Assembly (NCBI RefSeq): GCF_905115235.1
Contig: NC_051849.1
Span: forward strand, 156,625,332 to 156,689,331
Origin: Hermetia illucens
Lineage: Eukaryota > Arthropoda > Insecta > Diptera > Stratiomyidae
Length of the DNA: 64,000 nucleotides
Direction: 5' to 3'
The notes below the pieces were generated by a model, which searched no databases, was not told where the DNA came from, and worked only from the letters and a program-made list of their open reading frames with translations. Below, piece by piece: positions 43,720 to 54,800 of the stretch; positions within the stretch are counted from its first letter, which is position 1; each line of letters begins with the position of its first letter. Both the position numbers and the translations under genes were made by a program.

Positions 43720-44000
43720 TTAGTTGGGCCCTCGTAGAAAACCGGATGGTAGTTTCACGAACTCCAGAGTTGAGTTTATACAGACTCTCTTGGAAGTATA
43801 CCACCCGAGAGAGCAGGTCTCAGAAGTTGGAGGAAGAGAATTGGCGGTTTCTGTAAACCTTTCAACATCAAGGTGTTGCAAGAGGAATTGGGAGACAGCG
43901 AGAACGGTTGTTACCAATGAAAAGGCGAGAACTGCTATACTATCATTTGAACACTTGCATGGATGGCATCTAACCAGCGATGCTGTACAAAATTACATAA
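43720..44000 (+). mobile_element. LINE family B short fragment
   Basis: GPRRKPDGSFTNSRVEFIQT, LLEVYHPREQ, GGRELAVSVNLSTSRC: the linker upstream of RT, matching 8230-8420 (complement) and 42300-42440. Confidence 0.6.
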
Positions 44001-44129
44001 TTTAGTTTTAAATATAAAACATTCTTATTTGATTGGAATTAGAAATAATTGAAAATTTTACGTTTTCTCTTTTTTCTTCCCTAATACATGTACTGAGTCT
44101 TTGTTTTTTCCCATCATAAAACAAAACAT

Positions 44130-45427
44130 CAGAGCATGCAATACAATTGCAATTCACTTATTTACTCTCCGGTCTTCGTCATATGCATGGGGAATGAATT
44201 CTCCGATCTCTTGTCGGTAACGCCGGGTGTACCGCAAGGATCCATTTCTGGGCCAACCTACTATAACGTCTTCACAGTTGACGTTCCGATCCCCGATGAT
44301 GGCGTTGACCTCATCTAATTCGCCGATGATACGCGCGCGCCAATTCCTCCACCCCAACAGGGCAGCCAAAGCCGTTGAGAACTACATTGTAGTCCTCTGC
44401 AGGTACTACCGTAGTTGGGGAATCAAGATAAATGAGGGAAAAACGCAAATCTGCACTTTTAGGAGAAAATCTAGATACTTAGGTTCTAGAGGCATCCACA
44501 GGAAAGCTAAACGCTTGAAAATGAGAATCGGGAACACCACAGTGAGCAGATCTAGTTCGATCAAACACTTAGGGAGTAACCCTGCATGAACTCCTCAAGT
44601 TCAAACGCCACCTCCAGCTCGCTATCAGCAAGGCACGCGGTGCAGTCAGTGGCATCTACTCTCTTCTTTGCAAGACAGTAGGTCTCAGCATCAAAACCAA
44701 ACTGACACTGTATAAGACCCTGATTAGACCCGTTATTTGTTACGGAGCACCAACTTGGATCTCATGCTCCAACCAAGCCATGGCTAAATGCGAGTCATTC
44801 GAACGCCGGATCCTCAGACACTGCACCGGCTTGTCATACAACTGGAAAACTAAAAAGATCGGCAAAAACGCCGAGTGTATAGGCGAGCCAAAGTCAAACC
44901 ACTTCGAGAATACGTTCTCACACTAATGGAAAGGTTCTTCGAAAGAACGGAGGACCACCCCAATCCATTAATTCAGCATCTCTACCAACAGGGTAAAACC
45001 TCCCCATTGGCCACATTCTTAAGGCCCTGCCAAATCGTGAGTTCATCCCACAGACCCAAAATCCGCACCCTTTTTGAAACTCCCTGCCTGGTAGGAGTGG
45101 ATAGAGGCTAAGCACAGAAAATTGTAATGTGCCCATTGTATATATTAGATTAAGCTAGGTTAAGTAAATAAATTTCAACCGTCTCGCGCCTTTAGTGCGG
45201 GCGCTGTTTTGAAAAGTCAAGATTAAACTACAATTGTCAAGATCCATGTATACAAAGAATAATATACTATGTAAAGTAAATTACAGAGAAGGTCGGGTTG
45301 GCAAGACAATGTAATAGTCACCCGTTTGATAGAGTTAAGATCAATTAGCCATTATTTAAGCTAGCATTAAGTAACCATTGTCTAGTTGTAAGTCACTATT
45401 GAATAAAATTGAATTGAATTGAATTTA
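44130..45427 (+). mobile_element. Jockey-type LINE, 5'-truncated, with 3' tail
   Basis: RT from the palm onward: FSDLLSVTPGVPQGSISGP, FADDT (44319), INEGKTQICTFRRKSRYLG, ISKARGAVSGIYSLLCKT-like, TLYKTLIRPVICYGAPTW, ERRILRHCTGLSYNWKTK. No RNase H follows, as in Jockey. The 3' end carries AATAAAATTGAATTGAATTG, a short GAATT-repeat tail. A few frameshifts and stops. It is better preserved than families A to D. Confidence 0.8.
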
Positions 45428-45595
45428 TATATTCTGCTACAGACTCTCGGGAGTTTAATTTGGTTGAAGACTCCTGAAAACTTTTCTGTTCCACTAATTT
45501 CTAATAGTTCGACTGCAGGTCTCGCGTAAGATATAGACGGTTACAAGTGCCGTATATATGCAATTAGAAACTTCAATTCAACATGGCATCGAGTC

Positions 45596-45718
45596 GGAGT
45601 CGATCTTTTAACAGATGCTAAAGGGGAGTTTAGAGCACTTAGAGCGACTTCTAAGAAATATATTAAAAGAATTTCTGGCAAATCAGCTTAACATCATTTT
45701 CGCTGAAATGTCTGTGGT
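45596..45718 (+). mobile_element. LINE family B short fragment
   Basis: DAKGEFRALRATSKKY region and FLANQLNIIFAEMS-like words match the RT-finger block near 8100-8170 (complement). Only about 120 bp. Confidence 0.5.
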
Positions 45719-45751
45719 GGTGGTGGGTTAAGGGGAAACAAAAGAAAGTAT

Positions 45752-45913
45752 CTGAAATAATAAAAAACTTGTTGTTTTTTTTTCGTTGGTTGGATATTTA
45801 TTCTTGCAAATACCGATATTTCCCTTGGTGTGTGGTTCCCAGAATATCAGTATTGGCAAGAATAAATATCCACACCAACGAAAAAGAAACAACAAGCTTT
45901 TTTATTATTTCAG
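45752..45913. repeat. Fold-back copy of the hammerhead-bearing repeat
   Basis: Two arms of about 75 bp face each other: CTGAAATAATAAAAAACTTG with TATTTATTCTTGCAAATACC at the left, and their complements at the right up to TTTTTTATTATTTCAG. The right arm is the sequence found at 62782-62918, including the ribozyme's 3' half; the left arm is an inverted second copy. The ribozyme core itself is lost at the centre. Confidence 0.7.
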
Positions 45914-45959
45914 ATAATTAATTGTTGGAAATACCGCATAATTTCACTCAGATAAAAGA

Positions 45960-46200
45960 AAGTAAGCACAATGCAAAGAACTGTGTGTCTGGGTATTACC
46001 GGTGCCATGAGCACATCCGGCGCAGCTCTAAATGCATTACTCAATTTGCAATCCTTGGATTTCTTTATTGAAAACACCGCTATGAGAGGAGTGCATAGAC
46101 TAATTAGATCTATGGGGAAACAATGGACGTGGGGCACAGCGCATTGGAAGAGTTATTAGGAAAACTAAATACAGATTTCACAATGACTTCTGATTCTCGT
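45960..46200 (+). mobile_element. LINE family B fragment, RT-RNase H linker
   Basis: MQRTVCLGITGAMSTSGAAL, NALLNLQSLDFFIENTAMRG and VHRLIRS are the usual linker between RT and RNase H in Loa/I-type LINEs (compare IQRTACAGATGALQSCPADA in family F). Confidence 0.65.
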
Positions 46201-46204
46201 ATCC

Positions 46205-47840
46205 CCATACAATCGTCTAGGCCTGCCTTAATAAGGAACTAAAGGCATCCCCGTTTTGCGCCAAGGTTCATCAATTCGATATCCCTAAAAGCTGTCTGGC
46301 GTCCTGATCTACGCTATCACTCCATCTCAGGCAGGGTCTGTTGCGCCTTTTTTTTTCTACCAAAGATATTGCCCTTTTATACTTTCGGGGCTGGATCATC
46401 CTCATCCATATGGATTAAGTGACCCGCCCACCGTAACCTATTGAGCTGGATTTTATCTACAACCTGACGGTCATGATATCGCTCATAGATTTCGTCGTTA
46501 TGTAGGCTACGAAATCGCCCATCCTCATGTAGGGGGCCAACAATTCTTCGGAGGATTCTTCTCTCGAACGCAGCCAAGAGTTCGAAGTTTTTTTTTTTTG
46601 CTAAGAACCCAAAGTCTCCGAAGAATACATGAGGACTGGCAGGATCATTGTCTTGTACGGTAAGAGCTTTGGCCCTATGGTACGCTTCGAGCGAAACAGT
46701 TTTTGTAAGCTGAAATAGGCTCTGTTGGCTGCCAACAGCCGTGCGCGGATTTCATCGTCGTAGCTGTTATCGGTTGTAATTTTCAACCCTAGATAGGAGA
46801 AATTATCGACGGTCTCATAGTTGTAGTCTTCTATCTTTATTCTTCCCGTTTCGCCAGTGCGGTTTGATGTTGTTGGTTGGTTGGTTTTCGGTGCAGACGT
46901 TGCCACCATATATTTTGTCTTGCGTTAATTGATGTGCAGCCCAAGATCTCGCGCTGCCAGCTCGATCTGGAGGAAGGCAGTTTGAAGGTCTCGGGTCGTT
47001 CTTCCCATAATGTCGATATCTTCAGCATAGGCCAGTAGTTTGGTGGACTTAAAGAGGATCGTATCTCTCGCATTTACCTCAGCATCACAGATCACTTTCT
47101 CGAGGACCAGGCTAAAGAGGATACACGATAGGGCATCCCCTTGTCATACACCGTTGTTGATGTTGAATGGTTTGATAGTGTTCTTGCTGCTTTTATCTGG
47201 CCTCATACATTGGTCAGTTTTACCCTGGCTATGTTGTCCTAGGCGAGTTTAAAGTTGATGAAAAGATAGTGCAACTGATGTCCATATTCCAACAGTTTCC
47301 ATCGCTAGCCGAAAAGAGAAAAATCTGATCTGTTGCTGATTTGCCTGTAGTGAAGCCTCTTTGGTATGGGCCAATGATGTTCTGGGCGTATGGGCCTATC
47401 CGGCCTAGCAAGATAGCGGAGAATATCTTATAGATGGTACTCAGCAACTTGATACCTCTATAATTACTGCACTGTGTGATATCACCCTTTTTATGTATGA
47501 GACAGATAATGCCTCTATGCCACTCGTCAGGCATTGATTCGCTGTCCCATACGTTGAGCACAAGTTGATGAACCACTTGGTGTAACTGGTCGCCTCCATA
47601 TTTAACTAATTCGGCTGTAATTCCATCGGCTTCTGGCGACTTATGATTTCTTAGCCGATGAATTGCACGGACTGTTTCTTCAGTTGGCGGGACCTCCAAC
47701 TCGCCGATGTTTTGGTTGTTCAGTAGCTCATCAAAGTACTCAACGCATCGCTCCAATACGCCCATTCCGTCGGAAATTAGATTCCCCTCTTTGTCTCGGC
47801 AGGATGAGCATCGAGGTGGGTTTTTCCCTTGGGACAATAT
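46205..47840 (-). mobile_element. RTE-like LINE, family A copy 3
   Basis: Minus strand: SSCRDKEGNLISDGMGVLER, VPPTEETVRAIHRLRNHKSP, ADGITAELVKYGGDQLHQVV, SNYRGIKLLSTIYKIFSAIL, FTTGKSATDQIF, a palm region with YAEDIDIMGRT in place of YADD, SYDDEIRARLLAANRAYFSL, then FERRILRRIVGPLHEDGRFR and LNRLRWAGHLIHMDEDD. The 3' end to 46205 has the shared tail sequence (the GAT end itself is not present). It begins inside the linker, so the endonuclease is absent. This is the best preserved RT of family A, with about half a dozen breaks. Confidence 0.82.
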
Positions 47841-47844
47841 ACAA

Positions 47845-48620
47845 CGGTCTTTCAGGCTGAAGTATATGCGATCTTAAGCGCGGCAACCTGGATGATTGAC
47901 GAGCGGTAGAAGGAGAGGCCCATCGTATCGTATCGATAGTCAAGCTGCCTTGAAGGCACTTCAGAAATCGTTCAGGAATGGAAAAATTGATTTAACTGTT
48001 TCTAGATTCAATACGGTGAAATTACTCTGGGTTCCCGATCATTATGGTGTAGAGGGAAATGAATGAAATGAATGAATGGAAATGGTCTAATTTCCCTTAT
48101 ACCCGGACCGGAACCAGCAATTGGGATGTCAGTAGCATTGGCGAATGCTGCTGCCAAAAACTGGGAACAAGCGCCCGATAATGACAGGTAGCTGAGCCTT
48201 AATACTGTTAAACACATCAAACTTTTCCTGTCAGAACCAAAAAAACATACGGCAAAGTTTACCCTGCCGAAAAGCAGGAAGACTTGCAGAAGTATTGTAA
48301 GCATTCTGACATTCTGACTGGCGATAATTCACTAGCTGGACATATGTTTAGAATAGAAATTCTCTAAGATTATACCGTGTCTTTCCTGTAATGAGGAAGC
48401 GGAATCCAACGAACTCTTTCCATGTAAGTGCCCCGCCTATGGGTGCATCAGATATCAGATTTTTTATCCTGATCTGCTACAAATGCAGCGGATAGTATAA
48501 TATTTACTAACGGAAATCCTGCGATACATAAACGAATCCGCTAGACGCGGGAATCGAGTACTGTGGAGCATTAGAGTCTGAGTGCTCAGAGGATTTGCCT
48601 CTCCCCCACCTCAAACGCAC
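47845..48620 (+). mobile_element. LINE family B 3' part: RNase H and CCHC-like tail
   Basis: Plus strand: AEVYAILSAATWMID-like, RIDSQAALKALQKSFRNGKI, LLWVPDHYGVEGNE, GPEPAIGMSVALANAAAKNW, KLFLSEPKKHTAKFTLPKS, then a cysteine-rich tail (CLSCNEEAESNELFPCKCPA) and EILRYINESARR before the end near 48600. It joins head to head with LINE A3 at about 47840. Confidence 0.75.
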
Positions 48621-48879
48621 ACAAGGATTCCCGACAAGCTGTCAATTTTTCGTACAGGTGGGTAGTGACGCAGATGCAAGATGCAATAAACCGGTGGAAG
48701 CTATGCCGGGAGACATTTAGGGCAAAATAATTATATGATCAGCCAGAAGAGGAAAAGACGAGTTCGGCGCCAAGTTGATTTTTAATTGCAATTAGGACTC
48801 CACCACCAATGGAGTTACACGTTCCTTTGTTGTGCAAGATAATTGCTTTGGAAGTCTTTTTGGATTCTTAACAAGAAAA

Positions 48880-49080
48880 ATTGCTCACTGTTAGCTATGT
48901 TCTAGGAAAGAATCTTCCGAAGAATGTTTGGCTTCCTACAGGAGGACGGACGGTGTCGTAAGCTATATAACGACAAAATTTGTGATTGCTAGCTTTTATG
49001 GATATCGAACCGGTGCACCTCGGCATGAAACCGGGAAGTCTGGAGATCTTTACTGAGGTAGGTCGAAACCGTTGTTGTAA
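48880..49080 (+). mobile_element. LINE family A short 3' fragment
   Basis: LGKNLPKNVWLPTGGRTVS-like decayed C-terminus, then GGATATCGAACCGGTGCACC, AAACCGGGAAGTCTGGAG and GAAACCGTTGTTG, matching the family A 3' end at 11041-11140. Confidence 0.55.
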
Positions 49081-51854
49081 AGATTTATTTTCACGAAAAT
49101 TCCTATGTTTCGACGTAAAAGGTCGATTAGAGATATGAAAGCAAATCTTCAGCTGATTCAATATCCTCCTAAATGGATGCAGTGGATAAAGATTAGTGTT
49201 TTAACTTGTGTGAAAAAAGGTTGAAGTTCAACTGAATTAATGGTATTTTTTGACTAACGTGGTGTGGTTCCTAAAGATGTCGGAAAGTGAGGAATTATCG
49301 ATTATTTAGGAAACAATTCTGCATTTCCTTAAAAATTCCGATGTTTTCCAAGTTTTCAGCCTGCAAATGTTTTAGTTTTTGTGTTGTCCTTCATGAAAAG
49401 TAGGAAATATCACTGATGACTTCACAATGCGCCATCATACTAACGGATTATTTGCCTAACTCCTTCCTTGCCCGCTCAGATATATTCTCCAGGAACACTT
49501 GGATGTTTTTCGCCCATTAAATCTTTAATGGCCTTCACTTCCTCCGATTTTATCTTTTATTGGGATAGTTGTCTCGGAATTGTTTTAATATATGAGGTCA
49601 AATATGATTCACATCAAGCCATTTCGTGGTTGAACACCAAAAATAGCTTCACATGTAATACAATAATTATTTAATCCATTCGGGGGCACTCCAGTTACAT
49701 CAATTCTTGGAAGTACTTGGTTTCAATTCGTTTTTTTAATGATGGTACTAAGAAGGATAAGGTTGCATTTATTAATTTGCTGTTCAGACGGATTGCACTT
49801 TATAGTTCAACAGACAAACAAAAAAAAAGTTAGGGACGAAATGCCCATTGAATTATTCAGGCAGGATAACCTTCGCCACACTTCGCACTACAGGAACTAA
49901 TTTCCTTTCCATTTGCATTGCAACTAGGATCGATGAGGCGATGAGAATGTATCTGTTTTCTGTAAAGGAGTCATTATTGATCTGGCGCCGTTAGCCTCAG
50001 CGTGGCCGTTCATTCACTTTCGTTGGCAATCATCAAACCAAACAAATGCTGAACCCGCCGCGCTACACAGCTAGAGCTACAGCTATCACGCCAATCACAA
50101 CGACTTGGTGAACGCAACAAACCGAAACAAAGTGTAAAGTTATCAACATGATATTTACCTTTCAGTCCGGACACAAGGACACGCCACGGGTACTTGTGGC
50201 TGTACGAAGCTAAATTGCCCCGGATCAGGATGTATGGCATCGAACCGACTTTTGCTTACAGCAATTTCACGCTCTAGAAAGAAAATCAAATGGAGACAAG
50301 CAGAGGACAAACAGGCGGACGACTGAGTGACGGCAGGACTGGCCACCGATTGCAGGAGTTAATAAATAATAAAAGGCAACAGAAAAGCACGTAGCGGGGA
50401 GCAGCAATAAAAGACGGCGGCGGGCTCAGACCAACTTATAAACTATGACCTTTAGGGGTGGGGGTCGGGACAACTCAAAAGTGCGAAATTGTGCATGGAG
50501 CGAACGAAATAATGAAAAGAAGGACCAGGGCAAGGACACCGCCTCTAGGTGTGAACTAAAAACTGAAGTTGCGTGAAGGTGGGTCAGTGACGGGTGAGGG
50601 TGATGGGCTGCAAGTAATACCGAAAATATTAAAGCAAATCAATAAGCTACGCGCGAACCGAAGCACGCTCGGAGGGTCAGGTCGCACCGGACAACCGGAA
50701 CTAAGCCACGAATTCACGAAGCTGAACGCAACAAATCCACTATCGCCGCCAAGCGTACACCCGAAGCCACCGCACGACTTCGCTGCCTATTCACTTGTAG
50801 ACTGGACGAATTCTCTGATCACAGTCGCCTCAGGAAGCCAACGAACTGCCGGAACGGACAAGGGGCAAAACTAGAAACGGCTCTAACCATCGCCTGGTCC
50901 AATACGGCATGATGTCATAGTAGCGAGCCCGTTGACTATGCGAGTAGTGTTTGCGCAATAAATATTTGATTCACCGTAGAAATGGGCGAAATATAATAGT
51001 GAGCAGGAAAAAAGTTGTCCGGTGGCACCCGCCCCCGCAAACGAACATTTTCCAAGCGAATAGCCAGCCCAAAATGCGCCCTGAGGCTGCTTGTTTACCT
51101 TCAAATTTGTGGGCGAATCCTCGCGAGCACTAGTTTTGCATTTCAGTAGGTTGCAATTGGGGTGAATGCGATTATTTTTATTATTATTTGACACGAACCT
51201 GTCGCGAAATTCTATGAATAAGAATTCTCAAAAACTGAGTTGACAGAATTTCGAGGATGAAGTGACAATTCTAGTTGGGCGAGCTTGGACTTGCCAGATA
51301 AATCGAATCAGTCAAACGGGAGGACTCAGTTCGATGGTTTCAGTAAAAAAAGATTTTGGATAATATATTGATTTGGTCATGTTGGCTTTGATAATTGGAT
51401 TCCAAATGATTTTAAAGAATTTTTTTTTTAACTTTTTAATTGGCTAAGTTTGAAGTGAAGTGAAAATAGATATCCACGGATCCCATCGTATTCTCACTGA
51501 ATCGTGTTCTGACGGACGTTTCTCGCTGGCGCCCCACAAAAACAAACTTCACTCTGTACACGCACCACCTATTACTTAAGAACTGTCACCATTGTTTACA
51601 TCACGTTCCCCGGCAGCTCAGCGGATTATTTTCGTTTTTCACCGGAAGATTGACCTTTTTCCCTTGGTGAATAGTCAGCTACTTCTTTAAGAAACGCAGC
51701 GCACAAATGCTGACTGTTGCTTAAGCGGCGACTTCATTGACGACAGCTCGAGTGAGCAAAGGAGGCGGTAGCTTGGACGGTTCTCAAGTAGTCGAAAGCT
51801 CGGGGCCATCTGGAAGTGATCAATCAACGGAATTAATCTCAAAGTGCTCGCGCT
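49081..51854. promoter_or_regulatory. Mostly non-repetitive region upstream of the CREC gene
   Basis: From about 49900 to 51300 the base composition is richer in G and C than the rest and I see no transposon motif. It is probably single-copy regulatory DNA. The minus strand has a plausible donor (CTGAAAG|GTAAATATC, near 50158) after an unstopped stretch, so a non-coding first exon of an off-window gene is possible. The last 350 bp contain the CREC promoter and 5' UTR. The open frame at 50569-50874 shows no known domain. Confidence 0.35.
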
Positions 51855-54800
51855 ATGGACGGGAAAGTGCTGATTTTTGCATATTTGCTGCTGGTGCTTG
51901 GGATGAATGATGCGGCGACTACCGTGAAACACTCGCACATTCGCGGCAACGACAAAAGCAAGGAGCGCACGGAGGACGGAAGCTACAGTCCCAGGGATGC
52001 CCATCACCACGAAGACGGGGAACATCACTCTGAGTTCGATCATGAGGCTATTTTGGGTACGTGATTGTCCGGTGTGTGGTTTGTGGTCTGACCTGATAAC
52101 GAGTTTGTTTTGCGGTCGTAGGGAGCGTCAAGGAGGCGGAGGAATATGATCAGCTCAGCCCGGACGAATCGAAGCGGCGCCTGGCAAAGTTAGTGGTGAA
52201 GATGGATTTGAACCAGGACCAATTCATTGATCGGCATGAATTGAAAGCATGGATTTTGCGATCCTTCAAGTAAGTGGTGTTCATGCCCTTCCTTAAAAAC
52301 ATACGATTGCCGAATTCTAAGCGAATGTAAACCTCATTTTACCCTTTAATGTCCGACTAATCAAGATGGTCCGTATCTTTCTTCAATAACTCGATTGATC
52401 AATTTTTCCGCGTGGTCTTTCTGCAAAACGCTTATGCAAGCTCTTAGCATAGTTTCGCTACCTTAAAATCATGGACACATTTGACCTACGTGCTTAATGC
52501 GCACGCCAAGCTCATAAGGGGCATAAGAATGCACTCAGTCTTGCCTACTTGCCATAACAAGCTACTAAAAAGCATGGAAATTTGTGGCGTTCAGAAATAA
52601 AACGATAGGGACTGGCCTAACGCCTATCTCAAACGGAGTATGATTGACTTCTATAAAGTGTGCCGCCCCTCGACAATTGTAGCAAGGGTTCCCCGAATGC
52701 TCGTTTTCTATAGCTCAAGCTAGAATTCAACATGAATATCAAGTTGAGATGGATGTGCTAGTTTTTTTCTGGGTTGCTATATGGGAGAAGTTCATAGAAG
52801 GTGACCACCACTGTCATTCGAAACCTTCAAGTCTTCATCAAAACCTGTCTGCGACTATCAACGGTGTGCACTGTACAGATATTATTTCAAACGACGAACT
52901 TGGTCGGCGCTTAGCACTGTCACCTGTACGCCACGTGATCGGAAGGCGGAAGTGACTGTGGGAAGGTTACACATTTAGGAGAGCGACAATTGCATTGCTG
53001 ACTATGCCATACGGTGGAATCCATTGCCCCAAGACAACCGACGAGTGGGTTGTCCCACAAACACTTGGCGTAGAATAGTAGAGGAGAAGTGCGGCCATCT
53101 CGGAAAGTCCTGAGAAAGTGCATTCTAACGAACCGTGAGCGATGGCGCGTAGGTGTGTTTGTTGGCTGTTGTCCACGCAGTATACCAATGTTAACCTTGG
53201 ATCCACTGCTTGACGTCCCAACTTCTCCCTTCTTGGGTATAATCACCTGGCTCTCAGTAATTCGGAGATGTGCCTTCGCCTGATTAACCAGTTTTTGTGC
53301 GGTACGGGGCCCCACTTGTTCGGTTTTCGTTTTCTTTTTTTTTTACTCATTTGATTCCCGGATAGCTGAGTCGTTAGAGCGCAAGGCTGTCGTACGGAAG
53401 GTCGCGGTTCAAATCTCACTGGTGGCAGTGGAATTTGTATCGTGATTTGACGTCGGACACCAGTCGACTCAGCTGTGAATGAGTACCTGAGTCAAATCAG
53501 GGTAATAATCTCGGGCGAGCGCAATGCTGACCACATTGCCTCCTAGTGTACCGTTACGGTCTTGAATGAAGTGCTCTAACTTCAAGGTCCTGATCCAACA
53601 GGGATTGTTGCGCCAATGATTATTCTTATTATTATTTGATTCCCACGAGTATGGGGGTTAAGAGGTCCACCGTGCCATAGCCCCCCGTAGCACGGTAAGG
53701 TCTAACTTACTCACTGAGGCGACCAGGTATCAGTGAGGCTCCGTTCGAATGCCGTCAGTTACCCCCGACTGTAAACTATCCATGCACGGTTCGCATAACA
53801 CCCTGGATTGGGGGAGGTGTTTTTCGACTCCCCAGTCTAGATCCGTAGCGTTTTGTTAATAGAAGGGTCATCTCGTACAGGGTATGGCTATCACCACTCA
53901 CTAACGGTTTTGGTAGATGAGAGGCTTGGTCCCTGAAAAGCTACGCACCGTCCGAGAGGAGAGACAGCTCATCCTCAGAGAGAGATAGGTTGGCCTCAGG
54001 GAGCTATGTTGCGCGTCAGTCTATCCGGCAGTGTACCCGACCCCCAGGTAGAATTAAGTATACCACTGAAAAGAGGGAAGACTGCTACAATTTTGTAGTA
54101 GGTACCAAGTCGATTGGACCCGGGAGGAAAAAGCTGCAACTCCTTTACTGAAATGTTCCAAAATGGCCATTTTCAAAATTTGGCGACGAAGCACCGAAAT
54201 AGTGGAAGTAAATTTATTGAATTTAAAGGCCAGCCAGCTATTGATACTAATTTGATTTAGTTAAAAATAAGTCAGGAAACCGAAAGCTTCAGGTACGAAA
54301 GGATTTGTGTATTTCTTATATAAAGGTATTTAAGTGTGCATTAACCCCACTAGTACGTAGTATATAATATTGACCTTCATAGTCTTGAATTTGCAAAGAA
54401 GCGACAACTTCCACCAAATTTGGTAGGATCATGCTCTTTATATAGCCTACATTGCTGCATTTCGTGGTGCTAGAATCAGCTTAAGGGGGTTTTGCAGCCA
54501 ATTACTAAAAATTATAGTAATCTACTGTTATTAACTTTATTTGATAGGATATCGGTAAGGAGGGTATTTAGGAGCATCCGACCTCATGTAGTCTGACGGC
54601 ACTGTACGCTACAGCTTATATAATGTGGAGGTCTAGGGAGAGGAGATGCAGGAGTACATTGAGAGCATCTGCTGGGCAGGACTGCAGAGCCCCAGTAGCA
54701 GCTGCATACGCGGTTCTTTGAATCCTATTAAACTTCGTTCTATTGTACTTTTTGCTCAAAACTTGCCACCATACAATAGAACCGTACGTTAGGTTTGGAC

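Noticed and set aside
50569-50874. 101-codon open frame upstream of the CREC gene
   Set aside because: No known domain, low-complexity composition, no splice context; more likely chance in GC-richer DNA.
53372-53440. tRNA gene
   Set aside because: A and B boxes are present but the sequence does not fold as a cloverleaf tRNA and continues into a SINE body with target-site duplications.
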